Part shown: positions 8,856 to 16,182 of the stretch, piece by piece | Position numbering within the stretch: position 1 is the stretch's first letter | Layout: every line of letters starts with the position of its first letter | Translations under genes and position numbers: made by a program | NCBI GenBank assembly: GCA_036489495.1 | Contig: DASXFR010000072.1 | Location: 56,291-120,290, forward strand | DNA from: DASZIT01 sp036489495 | Lineage (GTDB): Bacteria > Actinomycetota > Acidimicrobiia > Acidimicrobiales > RAAP-2 | DNA length: 64,000 bases | Direction of reading: 5' to 3' | Notes under the pieces: generated by a model | What the model was told of the DNA's origin: nothing | The model's input: only the letters and a program-made list of their open reading frames with translations | The model's database searches: none

Positions 8856-10322
8856 CTACGAGGTGGCCTTGGGTACGACCTTGACCTTTTGCGTGGCCTG
8901 GAGGCTCCCGATCACCGCGGCGATGAAGTGGTAGGGCGAGGATCCGGCGTCGAGAAAGTGAGCGAGACAGAGGTGGGGACCCGAGGCCGGATTGGTACAG
9001 CCATTCTCCGGCATGATGGTGACGTGGGCCTGGCTGGACACGTCTCCCCGCGGGTTGCCGAATTGATCCAGGCCTTCCACGGTGACCGGGGTCGGGGTGT
9101 CCACCGTCAGCGCCTTGGGCTCGATGGTCAGCTTGGCCAGCGGCCCCGGACCGATGTGAATGCCGCCCTGGGTGCCACTGATGGACGACGTGGCGGTGTC
9201 CGCCGCCGTCAACGACAGGTCGCCGGCCTTGTCGAACCGCACCCCGTCGTGAAACGTGTGCGTCCCCCGGTCGGCGGCGGTGAAGGTGTAGTCGTGCGGA
9301 AGCGTCCCATCCCGGGACCCCTTGACGTGGATGGTGCCCCGGTAGCCGGTGGCGGTCGTCCCCGCCGCGTCCTTGGCCGTGACGGTCATGTCGTAGGAAC
9401 CACCCGCGGTCATCGCCTTGGCCACATCGAGGGCGAGCGCCTTGGCCGGTTGGATCACATGGTCGGGAGTAATGCTCACCTGCGGGGCGCCCGCATCCGG
9501 GGTCACGATGATCAGGACATGGGGGGTGATGAAGCTGGACCCGGCGCCACCCCCGCCGCCCGAGCCGCCTTCGGATCCGGCGCCACCGCCGCCGCCGAAG
9601 TAGCCGCCGCCACCGCCGCCGCCGCCGCCGGCGATGTTCGGCAAGAAACCCGCACCCCCGTCACCGCCGCCGTACCGTCCCCCGCCTTTTCCATCCCCGA
9701 CCAGGGGACTGCTGTTGTGGCCGCCGGCGCCGCCGCCGTTGACGTCACCGCCGTGGCCACCCTCGGGGGTCCCCGCCGACTGAGATCCGTTCTGGCCGTT
9801 GAGGGTCCCGGGCGGGTTCTGGGGTCCGCCGACCCCGCCCCCGGAGCCGCCCCCGCCACCGGCAGCAATGACCAGATGGGCGCCGTCGGCGGCCTGCACG
9901 TAGGAGAACCCACCACCACCGCCCCCACCCTTGGCGCCGTCGCCGCCGCCGTTATAGCCGCCGTGCCCGGAATTCGGATGCTTGCCCCCGCCTTCGCCGG
10001 ATCCGCCGTTACCGCCGACCACCACCCGGAGTTGGGATCCGGGGGTCACCGAAATCGAGTAGGCGGTAACCGCGATGCCGCGCCCGCCCACCGCGCTGTG
10101 GCCGTGGCCGCCGTTGCCCCCGCTGGCCACCACCGTGATGCTGTCGACGTCGGCCGGCACCGTGTACGACTCGGGGTGTCCGGTGTAGGTGTACACCTGG
10201 GTGGGAAGCTTGGCGGCGCCGGCCGGACCGGCCAAGCCGATCTGGGCTCCGGTGGTGAGCACCATCCCGGTAACCAGCCCGACAACCGCGGCAAGGCGTA
10301 CCCGTCGTCCAAGCCCCTTCAT
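8856..10322 (-). CDS. Exported glycine-rich protein with Ig-like C-terminal region
   Basis: A 488-residue protein starting at the ATG at 10322, which follows a GA-rich ribosome-binding site and begins a classic signal peptide (MKGLGRRVRLAAVVGL, with a cut near AGPAGAA). Residues of about 30-80 look like a beta-rich domain with repeated valines. Residues of about 85-270 are dominated by Gly, Asn, Ser and His with runs such as GGGGGGGGGY. The final 200 residues resemble bacterial Ig-like repeats (SYDMTVTAKDAAGTTATGYRG). It is probably a surface or matrix protein. The Gly-rich part resembles the glycine-rich domain found beside carbohydrate-binding or filament-forming modules. No enzyme motif is visible. 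Confidence 0.7.
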   Translation of the reverse strand: MKGLGRRVRLAAVVGLVTGMVLTTGAQIGLAGPAGAAKLPTQVYTYTGHPESYTVPADVDSITVVASGGNGGHGHSAVGGRGIAVTAYSISVTPGSQLRVVVGGNGGSGEGGGKHPNSGHGGYNGGGDGAKGGGGGGGFSYVQAADGAHLVIAAGGGGGSGGGVGGPQNPPGTLNGQNGSQSAGTPEGGHGGDVNGGGAGGHNSSPLVGDGKGGGRYGGGDGGAGFLPNIAGGGGGGGGGYFGGGGGAGSEGGSGGGGGAGSSFITPHVLIIVTPDAGAPQVSITPDHVIQPAKALALDVAKAMTAGGSYDMTVTAKDAAGTTATGYRGTIHVKGSRDGTLPHDYTFTAADRGTHTFHDGVRFDKAGDLSLTAADTATSSISGTQGGIHIGPGPLAKLTIEPKALTVDTPTPVTVEGLDQFGNPRGDVSSQAHVTIMPENGCTNPASGPHLCLAHFLDAGSSPYHFIAAVIGSLQATQKVKVVPKATS

Positions 10323-10502
10323 TGCCAATCCCCCTCGCCCCGTGACCAACCACCAAGGGCAGACCGGCGTTCTCAGCCACCTTCAGTGGTCAGAAGACTA
10401 CACAGCGCGGAGTCAGACGTCAGTACGGCTGCCGCGGGTTTTCGGGGTTGGCCGAGCCGTCGGCGAGCTGCCGATCGGCTCACGCCACCCGGCGGCGTCC
10501 GC

Positions 10503-11654
10503 CTAGATGTCGAACTTGATGACGCCGCGGACGTTGACCCCGGCGGCCAGGTCGTCGTAGCCGTTCTGGACCTGATCGAGGCTGTACTCCTGGGTGATCA
10601 ACTTGTCGACCTCGAGCAGGCCGGCCTGGTAGAGGCGGAGCAGGTTGGGGATCTGCACCCTCGGGCTGCACGACCCGAAGACCGTGCCGAGCAGGGACTG
10701 ATTGAACATGGCGAAGTTGAACAGGTTGAGGCTGACCTCCTCCTGGTTGAACGGGGCGATGGCGGTGGTCACCACCCGGCCGTCCTTGCTGGACAACTGC
10801 ACCGCCGGCCCGATCATGTCGCCGGTCAGGACCCCAGGGGTGAGGATGACCACGTCGGCCATGCGCCCCTCGGTCAGCTCGGGAAGCAGGAAGGCGGCGT
10901 CGAGGATGGAGGCGGCGCCGTGGGTGGCGCCGATCTCCTTGGCCTTCTCCACCTTGAACGGCAGCGGGTCGACGGCGACGACATAGCGCGCCCCGGCGAT
11001 CTTGGCTCCCTGCACCGCCCCGGAGCCCACACCGCCGCAACCGATCACCACCACCGTCTCCCCCGGCTTCACCTTGGCCCGGTCCACTGCCGAGCCGAAC
11101 CCGGTGGAGATGCCGCAGCTGATGAGGGCAGCCGCCTTCAACGACACCCCTGGATCGATCTTGACCAACGAGGCCTCGTTGGCCAATAGCGAATCCTGGA
11201 ACGTCCCGAGTTGGGTCATCCGGTTCAGGTTCTGACCGTCGAGATGGTGCCGCCACTGACCGTCGCTGAACATCGGGCCGGCCAGGATGGTCATCCCCAG
11301 GTCGCAGAGATACTGGCGGCCGGAGGCGCACCAGAAGCAGCGCCCACACGACGGGATGAAGGACATGGCGACATGATCGCCCTCGGTCAACGTCTCGACC
11401 CCGGGACCCACCTCGGAGACGATGCCGGCTCCCTCGTGGCCGCCGATGATCGGGAAGAGGGATTTGACCCCGAACACCTCGAGGACCTCGGGGGCGGCAT
11501 CCATGTCACCGGTCCGCAGGTGCTCATCGGAGTGGCACATGCCGGCGTAGGCCATCTGGACCCGTACCTCGTGGGGTCCCGGTGCGTCGACCTCGATCTC
11601 TTCGACCTTCCAAGGCTCGTGGAGTCCAGTACAGACTGCTGCGCGGGTCTTCAT
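10503..11654 (-). CDS. NDMA-dependent zinc alcohol dehydrogenase (mycofactocin-associated type)
   Basis: A 383-residue medium-chain dehydrogenase. GMCHSDEHL carries the catalytic zinc Cys40, GGHEGAG the nearby histidine and glutamate, and CGRCFWCASGRQYLC the structural zinc cysteines. The dinucleotide site is VIGCGGVGSGAVQ. The sequence is closest in my recollection to the Rxyl_3153-type NDMA-dependent alcohol dehydrogenases. Enzymes of this kind keep NAD tightly bound and need an external acceptor, thought to be mycofactocin. Its place next to mftR and the mft operon supports that, making it a likely client of the cofactor built next door. It lies 94 bases downstream of mftR on the same strand. 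Confidence 0.85.
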   Translation of the reverse strand: MKTRAAVCTGLHEPWKVEEIEVDAPGPHEVRVQMAYAGMCHSDEHLRTGDMDAAPEVLEVFGVKSLFPIIGGHEGAGIVSEVGPGVETLTEGDHVAMSFIPSCGRCFWCASGRQYLCDLGMTILAGPMFSDGQWRHHLDGQNLNRMTQLGTFQDSLLANEASLVKIDPGVSLKAAALISCGISTGFGSAVDRAKVKPGETVVVIGCGGVGSGAVQGAKIAGARYVVAVDPLPFKVEKAKEIGATHGAASILDAAFLLPELTEGRMADVVILTPGVLTGDMIGPAVQLSSKDGRVVTTAIAPFNQEEVSLNLFNFAMFNQSLLGTVFGSCSPRVQIPNLLRLYQAGLLEVDKLITQEYSLDQVQNGYDDLAAGVNVRGVIKFDI

Positions 11655-11748
11655 GTGAGTCGTCCTCCCCTAGTGGCTGCGTGCATCGGCGGCTCTGCCG
11701 TCGCACCGTTCCCGGCCAGCATCGCGCCGACCCGGCGCTCCCGTCGAG

Positions 11749-12456
11749 TCAGGGGCCCGGAGTCCCCGACCCAGCATCCCGGTGCACCCAGAGCCGGAGC
11801 CGGTCCTCGTCGAACCCGTCGGCCAGGAGGCGGAACGCCCCGTCGACCTCCCCGGTCAGGTCATCGGTGTCGTGCTGGGCCCAGCAGGCGAAGGCCGCCA
11901 TCGCGGTGCCCAGCGCCGCCCGGGCCACGGCCTGGGGCCCGAGGTCGTCCGGAGACCCGCCGACCCGCCCGGCCACGAAGCCGGCGACCACCTCGCACCA
12001 CTCGGCGTATCGCACCGCCGAGTGGGCGACCAGGGCCGGGACGGTGCTGATGAGGCCCATCCGGATCCGCAGCTCGTCGAGCTCGCCGGCCCCGAAGCGA
12101 TTGGTGGCTACCACCGCCCGCCGCAGCACGTCCATCATCGGCTCGTCCTGGGGGGCGCCCATCAGCTGGTCCCGGAGCCGGACCAGCTCGGCGTCGAATT
12201 CCCCCCACACCACGTCCCGTTTGGAGCCGTAGTAGCGGAAGAAGGTGCGCCGGCTGATCCCCACCGCCGCGGCGATCTCGTCGACGGTGGTGGCGTCGAA
12301 CCCGTCGCGCTCGAACAGGTCGAGGGCCCGGCGGGCGATCGCCTCCCGGGTCGTGCTCGGCCGCCGGCCCCGGGCCAGTCCAGTGCCGGGGCCGCCACCG
12401 TCGCCAGCCTGAGTTGGGGAGGCTCCAACGGGGTTCGCGCCGCTCATGGCTTCCAT
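11749..12456 (-). CDS. mftR: TetR-family mycofactocin regulator MftR
   Basis: A 235-residue regulator. An N-terminal helix-turn-helix region, TTREAIARRALDLFERDGF followed by TTVDEIAAAVGISRRTFF and RYYGSKRDVVWGEF, is typical of MftR-type TetR proteins, including the FRYYGSK motif. The remaining 150 residues form the helical ligand-binding and dimer part. It is transcribed divergently from mftA with 75 bases between the starts, the usual setting of a local repressor. MftR proteins are reported to respond to acyl-CoA, but that is knowledge of relatives. A second ATG at 12447 would remove three residues and is equally possible. Confidence 0.85.
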   Translation of the reverse strand: MEAMSGANPVGASPTQAGDGGGPGTGLARGRRPSTTREAIARRALDLFERDGFDATTVDEIAAAVGISRRTFFRYYGSKRDVVWGEFDAELVRLRDQLMGAPQDEPMMDVLRRAVVATNRFGAGELDELRIRMGLISTVPALVAHSAVRYAEWCEVVAGFVAGRVGGSPDDLGPQAVARAALGTAMAAFACWAQHDTDDLTGEVDGAFRLLADGFDEDRLRLWVHRDAGSGTPGP

Positions 12457-12467
12457 TTTGGCATCGA

Positions 12468-12487
12468 GTGCTATAAAGTCAATACAC
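12468..12487. promoter_or_regulatory. Possible MftR operator between mftR and mftA
   Basis: The AT-rich stretch between the divergent starts contains an imperfect inverted repeat, GTGCTAT, seven bases, then ATACAC. A TTGGCA at 12458-12463 could serve as a -35 box for the mftA operon. The symmetry is interrupted by one base, so this is only a candidate. A TetR repressor is expected to bind in this gap. Confidence 0.3.
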
Positions 12488-12531
12488 CGTCCAGCATCCG
12501 GCCCGCGCCGGTCGATTTCCCGGAGGTTCCC

Positions 12532-12678
12532 ATGCCTGATCCCGTCAACGAGCACCGCCACCCGTCCACCGCCGCCGTGGATGCCGCCGCCGACGAGCGG
12601 AGCGCCGAGACGCCCCTGGTCGAGGCCGACCTCCTGGTCGAGGACGTGTCCATCGACGGCATGTGCGGCGTCTACTAG
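12532..12678 (+). CDS. mftA: Mycofactocin precursor peptide MftA
   Basis: A 48-residue peptide ending in IDGMCGVY, the diagnostic C-terminus of mycofactocin precursors. The terminal Val-Tyr is the part that MftC decarboxylates and crosslinks and that MftE then releases. A strong GGAGGT lies five bases before the ATG. The acidic stretch VEADLLVEDVS before the core is the leader that MftB recognises in the family. The peptide is longer than the common MftA of about 30 residues because of a Pro/Ala/Asp-rich N-terminal extension. mftB follows after 13 bases. The identification rests on the tail motif and the complete neighbourhood. Confidence 0.97.
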   Translation: MPDPVNEHRHPSTAAVDAAADERSAETPLVEADLLVEDVSIDGMCGVY

Positions 12679-12691
12679 GCCCGGCCGGCTC

Positions 12692-12994
12692 ATGCCCCCC
12701 ACCGTCCCGGTCGGGACCACGGCATTCGACCCCTCGCGGCCCTGGGCGCTGCACCCCCAGGTATCGCTGCGGCCCGAGGCGTTCGGGGCGTTGGCCTACC
12801 ACTTCGGGACCCGGCGCCTGTCCTTCTTGAAGAGCCCCACCCTGCTGGCGGTGGTCTCGTCGCTGGCCACCCAGCCCACCGGCCGGGATGCCTGCACCGC
12901 CGCCGGGGTGGCCGCCGATGAGCTCCCGACCTACGAGCGGGCCCTGGCCACCCTGGCCGAGTCCGGGATGATCTGCGAGCGGGCGGCATCATGA
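12692..12994 (+). CDS. mftB: Mycofactocin peptide chaperone MftB
   Basis: A 100-residue protein with the PqqD-like RiPP recognition fold: WALHPQVSLRPEAFGALAYHF matches the MftB start, and RRLSFLKSPTLLAVVSSL the central part. A small C-terminal helical domain has a leucine-rich helix. MftB binds the MftA leader and delivers the peptide to MftC. Its stop overlaps the mftC start by four bases (ATGA), so the two partners are made together. The length matches the family, and position between mftA and mftC leaves little doubt. Confidence 0.95.
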   Translation: MPPTVPVGTTAFDPSRPWALHPQVSLRPEAFGALAYHFGTRRLSFLKSPTLLAVVSSLATQPTGRDACTAAGVAADELPTYERALATLAESGMICERAAS

Positions 12995-14217
12995 CCCTGG
13001 TCGCCGGCGAGCGCCCGACCACCCTCCGGTTGGTCGACCAATTCCAGCTCGGACTGGATGCCCCAATCTGCCTGACCTGGGAGCTCACCTACGCCTGCAA
13101 CCTGGCCTGCGTGCACTGCCTGTCGAGCTCGGGCCGACGCGATCCCCACGAGCTGTCCACAGCCGAGTGCAAACGGCTCATCGACGAGTTCGAGCGGATG
13201 CAGATCTTCTACGTCAACATCGGTGGCGGCGAGCCCACCATCCGGAGCGACTTCTGGGAGCTGGTCGAGTACGCCACCGCCCACCATGTCGGGGTCAAGT
13301 TCTCCACCAACGGCTCGAGGATCACCCCGGAGGTGGCCGAGCGCCTGGCCGCCAGCGACTACGTGGACGTGCAGATCTCCCTCGACGGCGCCACCCCGGA
13401 GGTGAACGACGCGGTCCGGGGAGCCGGCTCGTTCGACACCGCGGTCCGGGCCATGGAGCGGATGGCGGCGGCCGGCTTCGTCGGATTCAAACTCTCGGTG
13501 GTGGTCACCCGGCAGAACGTCTCCCAGCTCGACGCCTTCCAGGCGCTGGCCGATCGGTACCGGGCCCAGCTCCGCCTCACCCGGCTGCGCCCGTCGGGAC
13601 GGGGGGCCGACGTCTGGGACGAGCTCCATCCGACCGCCGAGCAACAGCGCAGGTTGTACGAGTGGCTGCTGGCCCACGGCGAGCAGGTGCTGACCGGAGA
13701 CTCCTTCTTCCACCTGGCCGGCTACGGCGAATCGCTGCCCGGGCTCAACCTCTGCGGCGCCGGCCGGGTGGTCTGCCTGATCGACCCGGTGGGCGACGTC
13801 TACGCCTGCCCCTTCGCCATCCACGACGAGTTCCGGGCCGGCAACGTGCGCTCCCCGGGTGGATTCGACCGGGTCTGGAAGTCCTCGGAGTTCTTCTCCG
13901 ACCTCCGCCGGCCCGACACCGGGGGCGCCTGTGCCTCCTGCGGGAGTTACGACGCCTGTCGGGGCGGGTGCATGGCGGCCAAGTTCTTCACCGGCCTCCC
14001 GCTCGACGGGCCCGACCCCGAATGCGTGCTCGGCCACGGCGAACCGGGACTGGCCGCGGTGGGCGGCAGCCTCCTGCCCCAATCGTCACCCGACCACTCC
14101 CGCCCACCCCGCGGCTCGGCGGCGCCGGTGGCGGTAGCCCTCCTCCCCCGACGTCCCGATCGAGCCTCCGACGAGCATCCGCTCGCCGCCTTCGACGCCG
14201 GCCACCATCCGCACTGA
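12991..14217 (+). CDS. mftC: Mycofactocin radical SAM maturase MftC
   Basis: A 408-residue radical SAM enzyme. The cluster motif is CNLACVHC with Cys36, Cys40 and Cys43. NIGGGEPTIR is the SAM-binding GGE motif. The C-terminal SPASM part has CGAGRVVC, then DVYACPFA, then CASCGSYDACRGGC, providing ligands for two auxiliary iron-sulfur clusters. MftC oxidatively decarboxylates the terminal tyrosine of MftA and then forms a carbon-carbon bond to the valine. A polar tail of about 30 residues rich in Pro, Ser and His follows the last cysteine and is longer than usual. The next gene starts three bases after the stop. Confidence 0.96.
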   Translation: MTLVAGERPTTLRLVDQFQLGLDAPICLTWELTYACNLACVHCLSSSGRRDPHELSTAECKRLIDEFERMQIFYVNIGGGEPTIRSDFWELVEYATAHHVGVKFSTNGSRITPEVAERLAASDYVDVQISLDGATPEVNDAVRGAGSFDTAVRAMERMAAAGFVGFKLSVVVTRQNVSQLDAFQALADRYRAQLRLTRLRPSGRGADVWDELHPTAEQQRRLYEWLLAHGEQVLTGDSFFHLAGYGESLPGLNLCGAGRVVCLIDPVGDVYACPFAIHDEFRAGNVRSPGGFDRVWKSSEFFSDLRRPDTGGACASCGSYDACRGGCMAAKFFTGLPLDGPDPECVLGHGEPGLAAVGGSLLPQSSPDHSRPPRGSAAPVAVALLPRRPDRASDEHPLAAFDAGHHPH

Positions 14218-14220
14218 CAG

Positions 14221-16182
14221 GTGTCCAGCCTGGTCGACGCCATCTCCGTGGCCGGAAGGACCGCACCCTCCCGGGTGATCTTCGGCCCCCACGAGACCAA
14301 TCTGGGCGATGATCGGCGCATCAGCCCGCGCCACCTGGCCTACTACCAGGCGAGAGCGGCCGGCGGCAGCGGGATCATCGTGACCGAGACGGCCTCGGTG
14401 CACCCGTCGGACTGGCCCTACGAGCGGGCGCCGCTGGCCGGCGACTGCGGCCCAGGATGGTCGGCGGTGGCCGCCGGGTGCCGGCCCTACGGCACCCTGG
14501 TACTGGCCGGGCTCGGACACGCCGGCGGTCAGGGGTCCAGTGCCTATTCGCAATCGGTGCTGTGGGCCCCCTCCCGGGTCGCCGACGCCATCAACCGCGA
14601 GATGCCCCTGGAGATGGGGCAGGGAGAGATCGACCAACTGGTGGACGGGTTCGCCTCGGCCGCCCGGTTGGCCGCCGAAGTCGGGCTCGACGGGGTGGAG
14701 GTCGACATCGGCCCGATCTCCCTGCTCCGGCAATTCCATTCCGGGCTCACCAACCTGCGGGCCGACGCCTACGGGACCGACAAGCTCCGGCTCACCACCG
14801 AGGTGGTGGCCGCCGTCCGCCGGGCCGTCGGCCCGGGTCAGCTGATCTCCGTCCGGCTGTGCTGCGACGAACTGGCCCCCTGGGCGGGGATCACCCCCGA
14901 CCATGCTGCCGATCACGTCGCCAGGCTGGCCGGCCAGGTGGACATGGTGGTGGTGGTGCGAGGGGGGCCGTTCTCGGTGTCCGCCTACCGGCCCGATGCC
15001 CACGCCCCGGCCACTTTCAATGCCGAGCTCTGCCGGCGGATGCGGGAGGCTACCGGCGGCCGGGTGCCGGTGGTGCTGCAGGGAAGCGTGATCGACTCCG
15101 GGACGGCCCAGGCAGCGCTCGACGACGGCACCGCCGATCTGGTGGAGATGACCCGGGCCCAGATCGCCGACCCGCGCCTGGTCGCCCGGGTCCGCCAGGG
15201 CGCCGCCCACCGGGTCCGGCCATGCATTCTCTGCAACCAGGCCTGTCACGTCCGGGACAACCGGAATCCCATCGTCAGCTGCGTGGGTGAACCCCGCAGT
15301 GGTCACGAGACCACCGAACCCGACCCCGAGGGCACCGATCCGGTGCCCGGCGAGGTCCTGGTGGTGGGGGGCGGCGTCGCCGGCCTCGAGTGCGCCCGGG
15401 TGCTGGCCGGACGCGGCCACCGGGTGCGGCTGGCGGAACGTGGCCCCCAGCTGGGCGGGGCGGCCACGGCCGCCTCGGTGGGCCCGGGCCGGACCCGGAT
15501 GGCCGAGCTGGCCGGGTGGCTGGAGGCCGAGTGCCGGGCATCGGGTGTCGAGGTGGAGCTGGGTACCGAGGTCACCCCCGCTGACCTCGATGACGCCGGC
15601 GCCCGGGGCGCGGCGGTGGTCATCGCCACCGGATCCCGGCCGCGGGCGATGGGTGTTCCCGTCGATGCCACCGTCACCGTCGTCGACGGGCTCTCGGCCC
15701 TGGTCGGGGGCTCGGCCCGACTCCCCGACGGACCGGTGGTGGTCCACGATCCGGTGGGCGGACCCGTCGGGGTCGGGGTGGCGGAATGGCTGGCCGGCGA
15801 GGGCCGCCAGGTGTCCATCGTCACCCCCGACCCGATCGCCGGCACCCTGCTGGCCATCACCGGGGACCTGGCCGACGCCAACACCCGGTTGCAGCGGGCC
15901 GGGGTCAGACGGGAGCTCCGGGCCATCCTCCGCGGCGCCCAGGGGGGTCGGGCCCAGCTCGAAGACGTCTGGACCGGCGAGCGGCGGGAGATCGACGCCG
16001 CGGTCATCATCGACTGCGGTCACCGGCTCCCGGAGGAGTCGCTGTACCAGGCCCGGCCCGGCACTCCCCGAGCCGGCGACAGCGTGGCCCCCCGCACCCT
16101 TCTGGAGGCGGTGCTGGAAGGGCGCCGCCGAGCCCTGGAGACCGGCGCCGCGATGACGGCATCGAAGGTGGCGGTCCGATGA
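14221..16182 (+). CDS. Mycofactocin-system OYE/FadH-type flavo-iron-sulfur oxidoreductase 1
   Basis: A 653-residue protein from a GTG start. Residues of about 1-330 form an Old Yellow Enzyme-like FMN barrel. CILCNQACHV with a later VSC are the four cysteines for a 4Fe-4S cluster. From about residue 380 a dinucleotide fold begins with VLVVGGGVAGLECARVL. This is the layout of 2,4-dienoyl-CoA reductase and trimethylamine dehydrogenase relatives. The barrel is divergent: where family members have YGGSLENR, this has YGTDKLRL, so FMN or substrate contacts may differ. Its stop overlaps the start of the second OYE gene. Such pairs are known in some mycofactocin loci, but the reaction is not known. 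Confidence 0.9.
   Translation: MSSLVDAISVAGRTAPSRVIFGPHETNLGDDRRISPRHLAYYQARAAGGSGIIVTETASVHPSDWPYERAPLAGDCGPGWSAVAAGCRPYGTLVLAGLGHAGGQGSSAYSQSVLWAPSRVADAINREMPLEMGQGEIDQLVDGFASAARLAAEVGLDGVEVDIGPISLLRQFHSGLTNLRADAYGTDKLRLTTEVVAAVRRAVGPGQLISVRLCCDELAPWAGITPDHAADHVARLAGQVDMVVVVRGGPFSVSAYRPDAHAPATFNAELCRRMREATGGRVPVVLQGSVIDSGTAQAALDDGTADLVEMTRAQIADPRLVARVRQGAAHRVRPCILCNQACHVRDNRNPIVSCVGEPRSGHETTEPDPEGTDPVPGEVLVVGGGVAGLECARVLAGRGHRVRLAERGPQLGGAATAASVGPGRTRMAELAGWLEAECRASGVEVELGTEVTPADLDDAGARGAAVVIATGSRPRAMGVPVDATVTVVDGLSALVGGSARLPDGPVVVHDPVGGPVGVGVAEWLAGEGRQVSIVTPDPIAGTLLAITGDLADANTRLQRAGVRRELRAILRGAQGGRAQLEDVWTGERREIDAAVIIDCGHRLPEESLYQARPGTPRAGDSVAPRTLLEAVLEGRRRALETGAAMTASKVAVR

Noticed and set aside
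8889..11189. Very long forward open frame of over 700 codons opposite the glycine-rich and alcohol dehydrogenase genes
   Set aside because: It is antisense to two well-supported genes and arises from their GC-rich codon pattern; its translation resembles no protein family.
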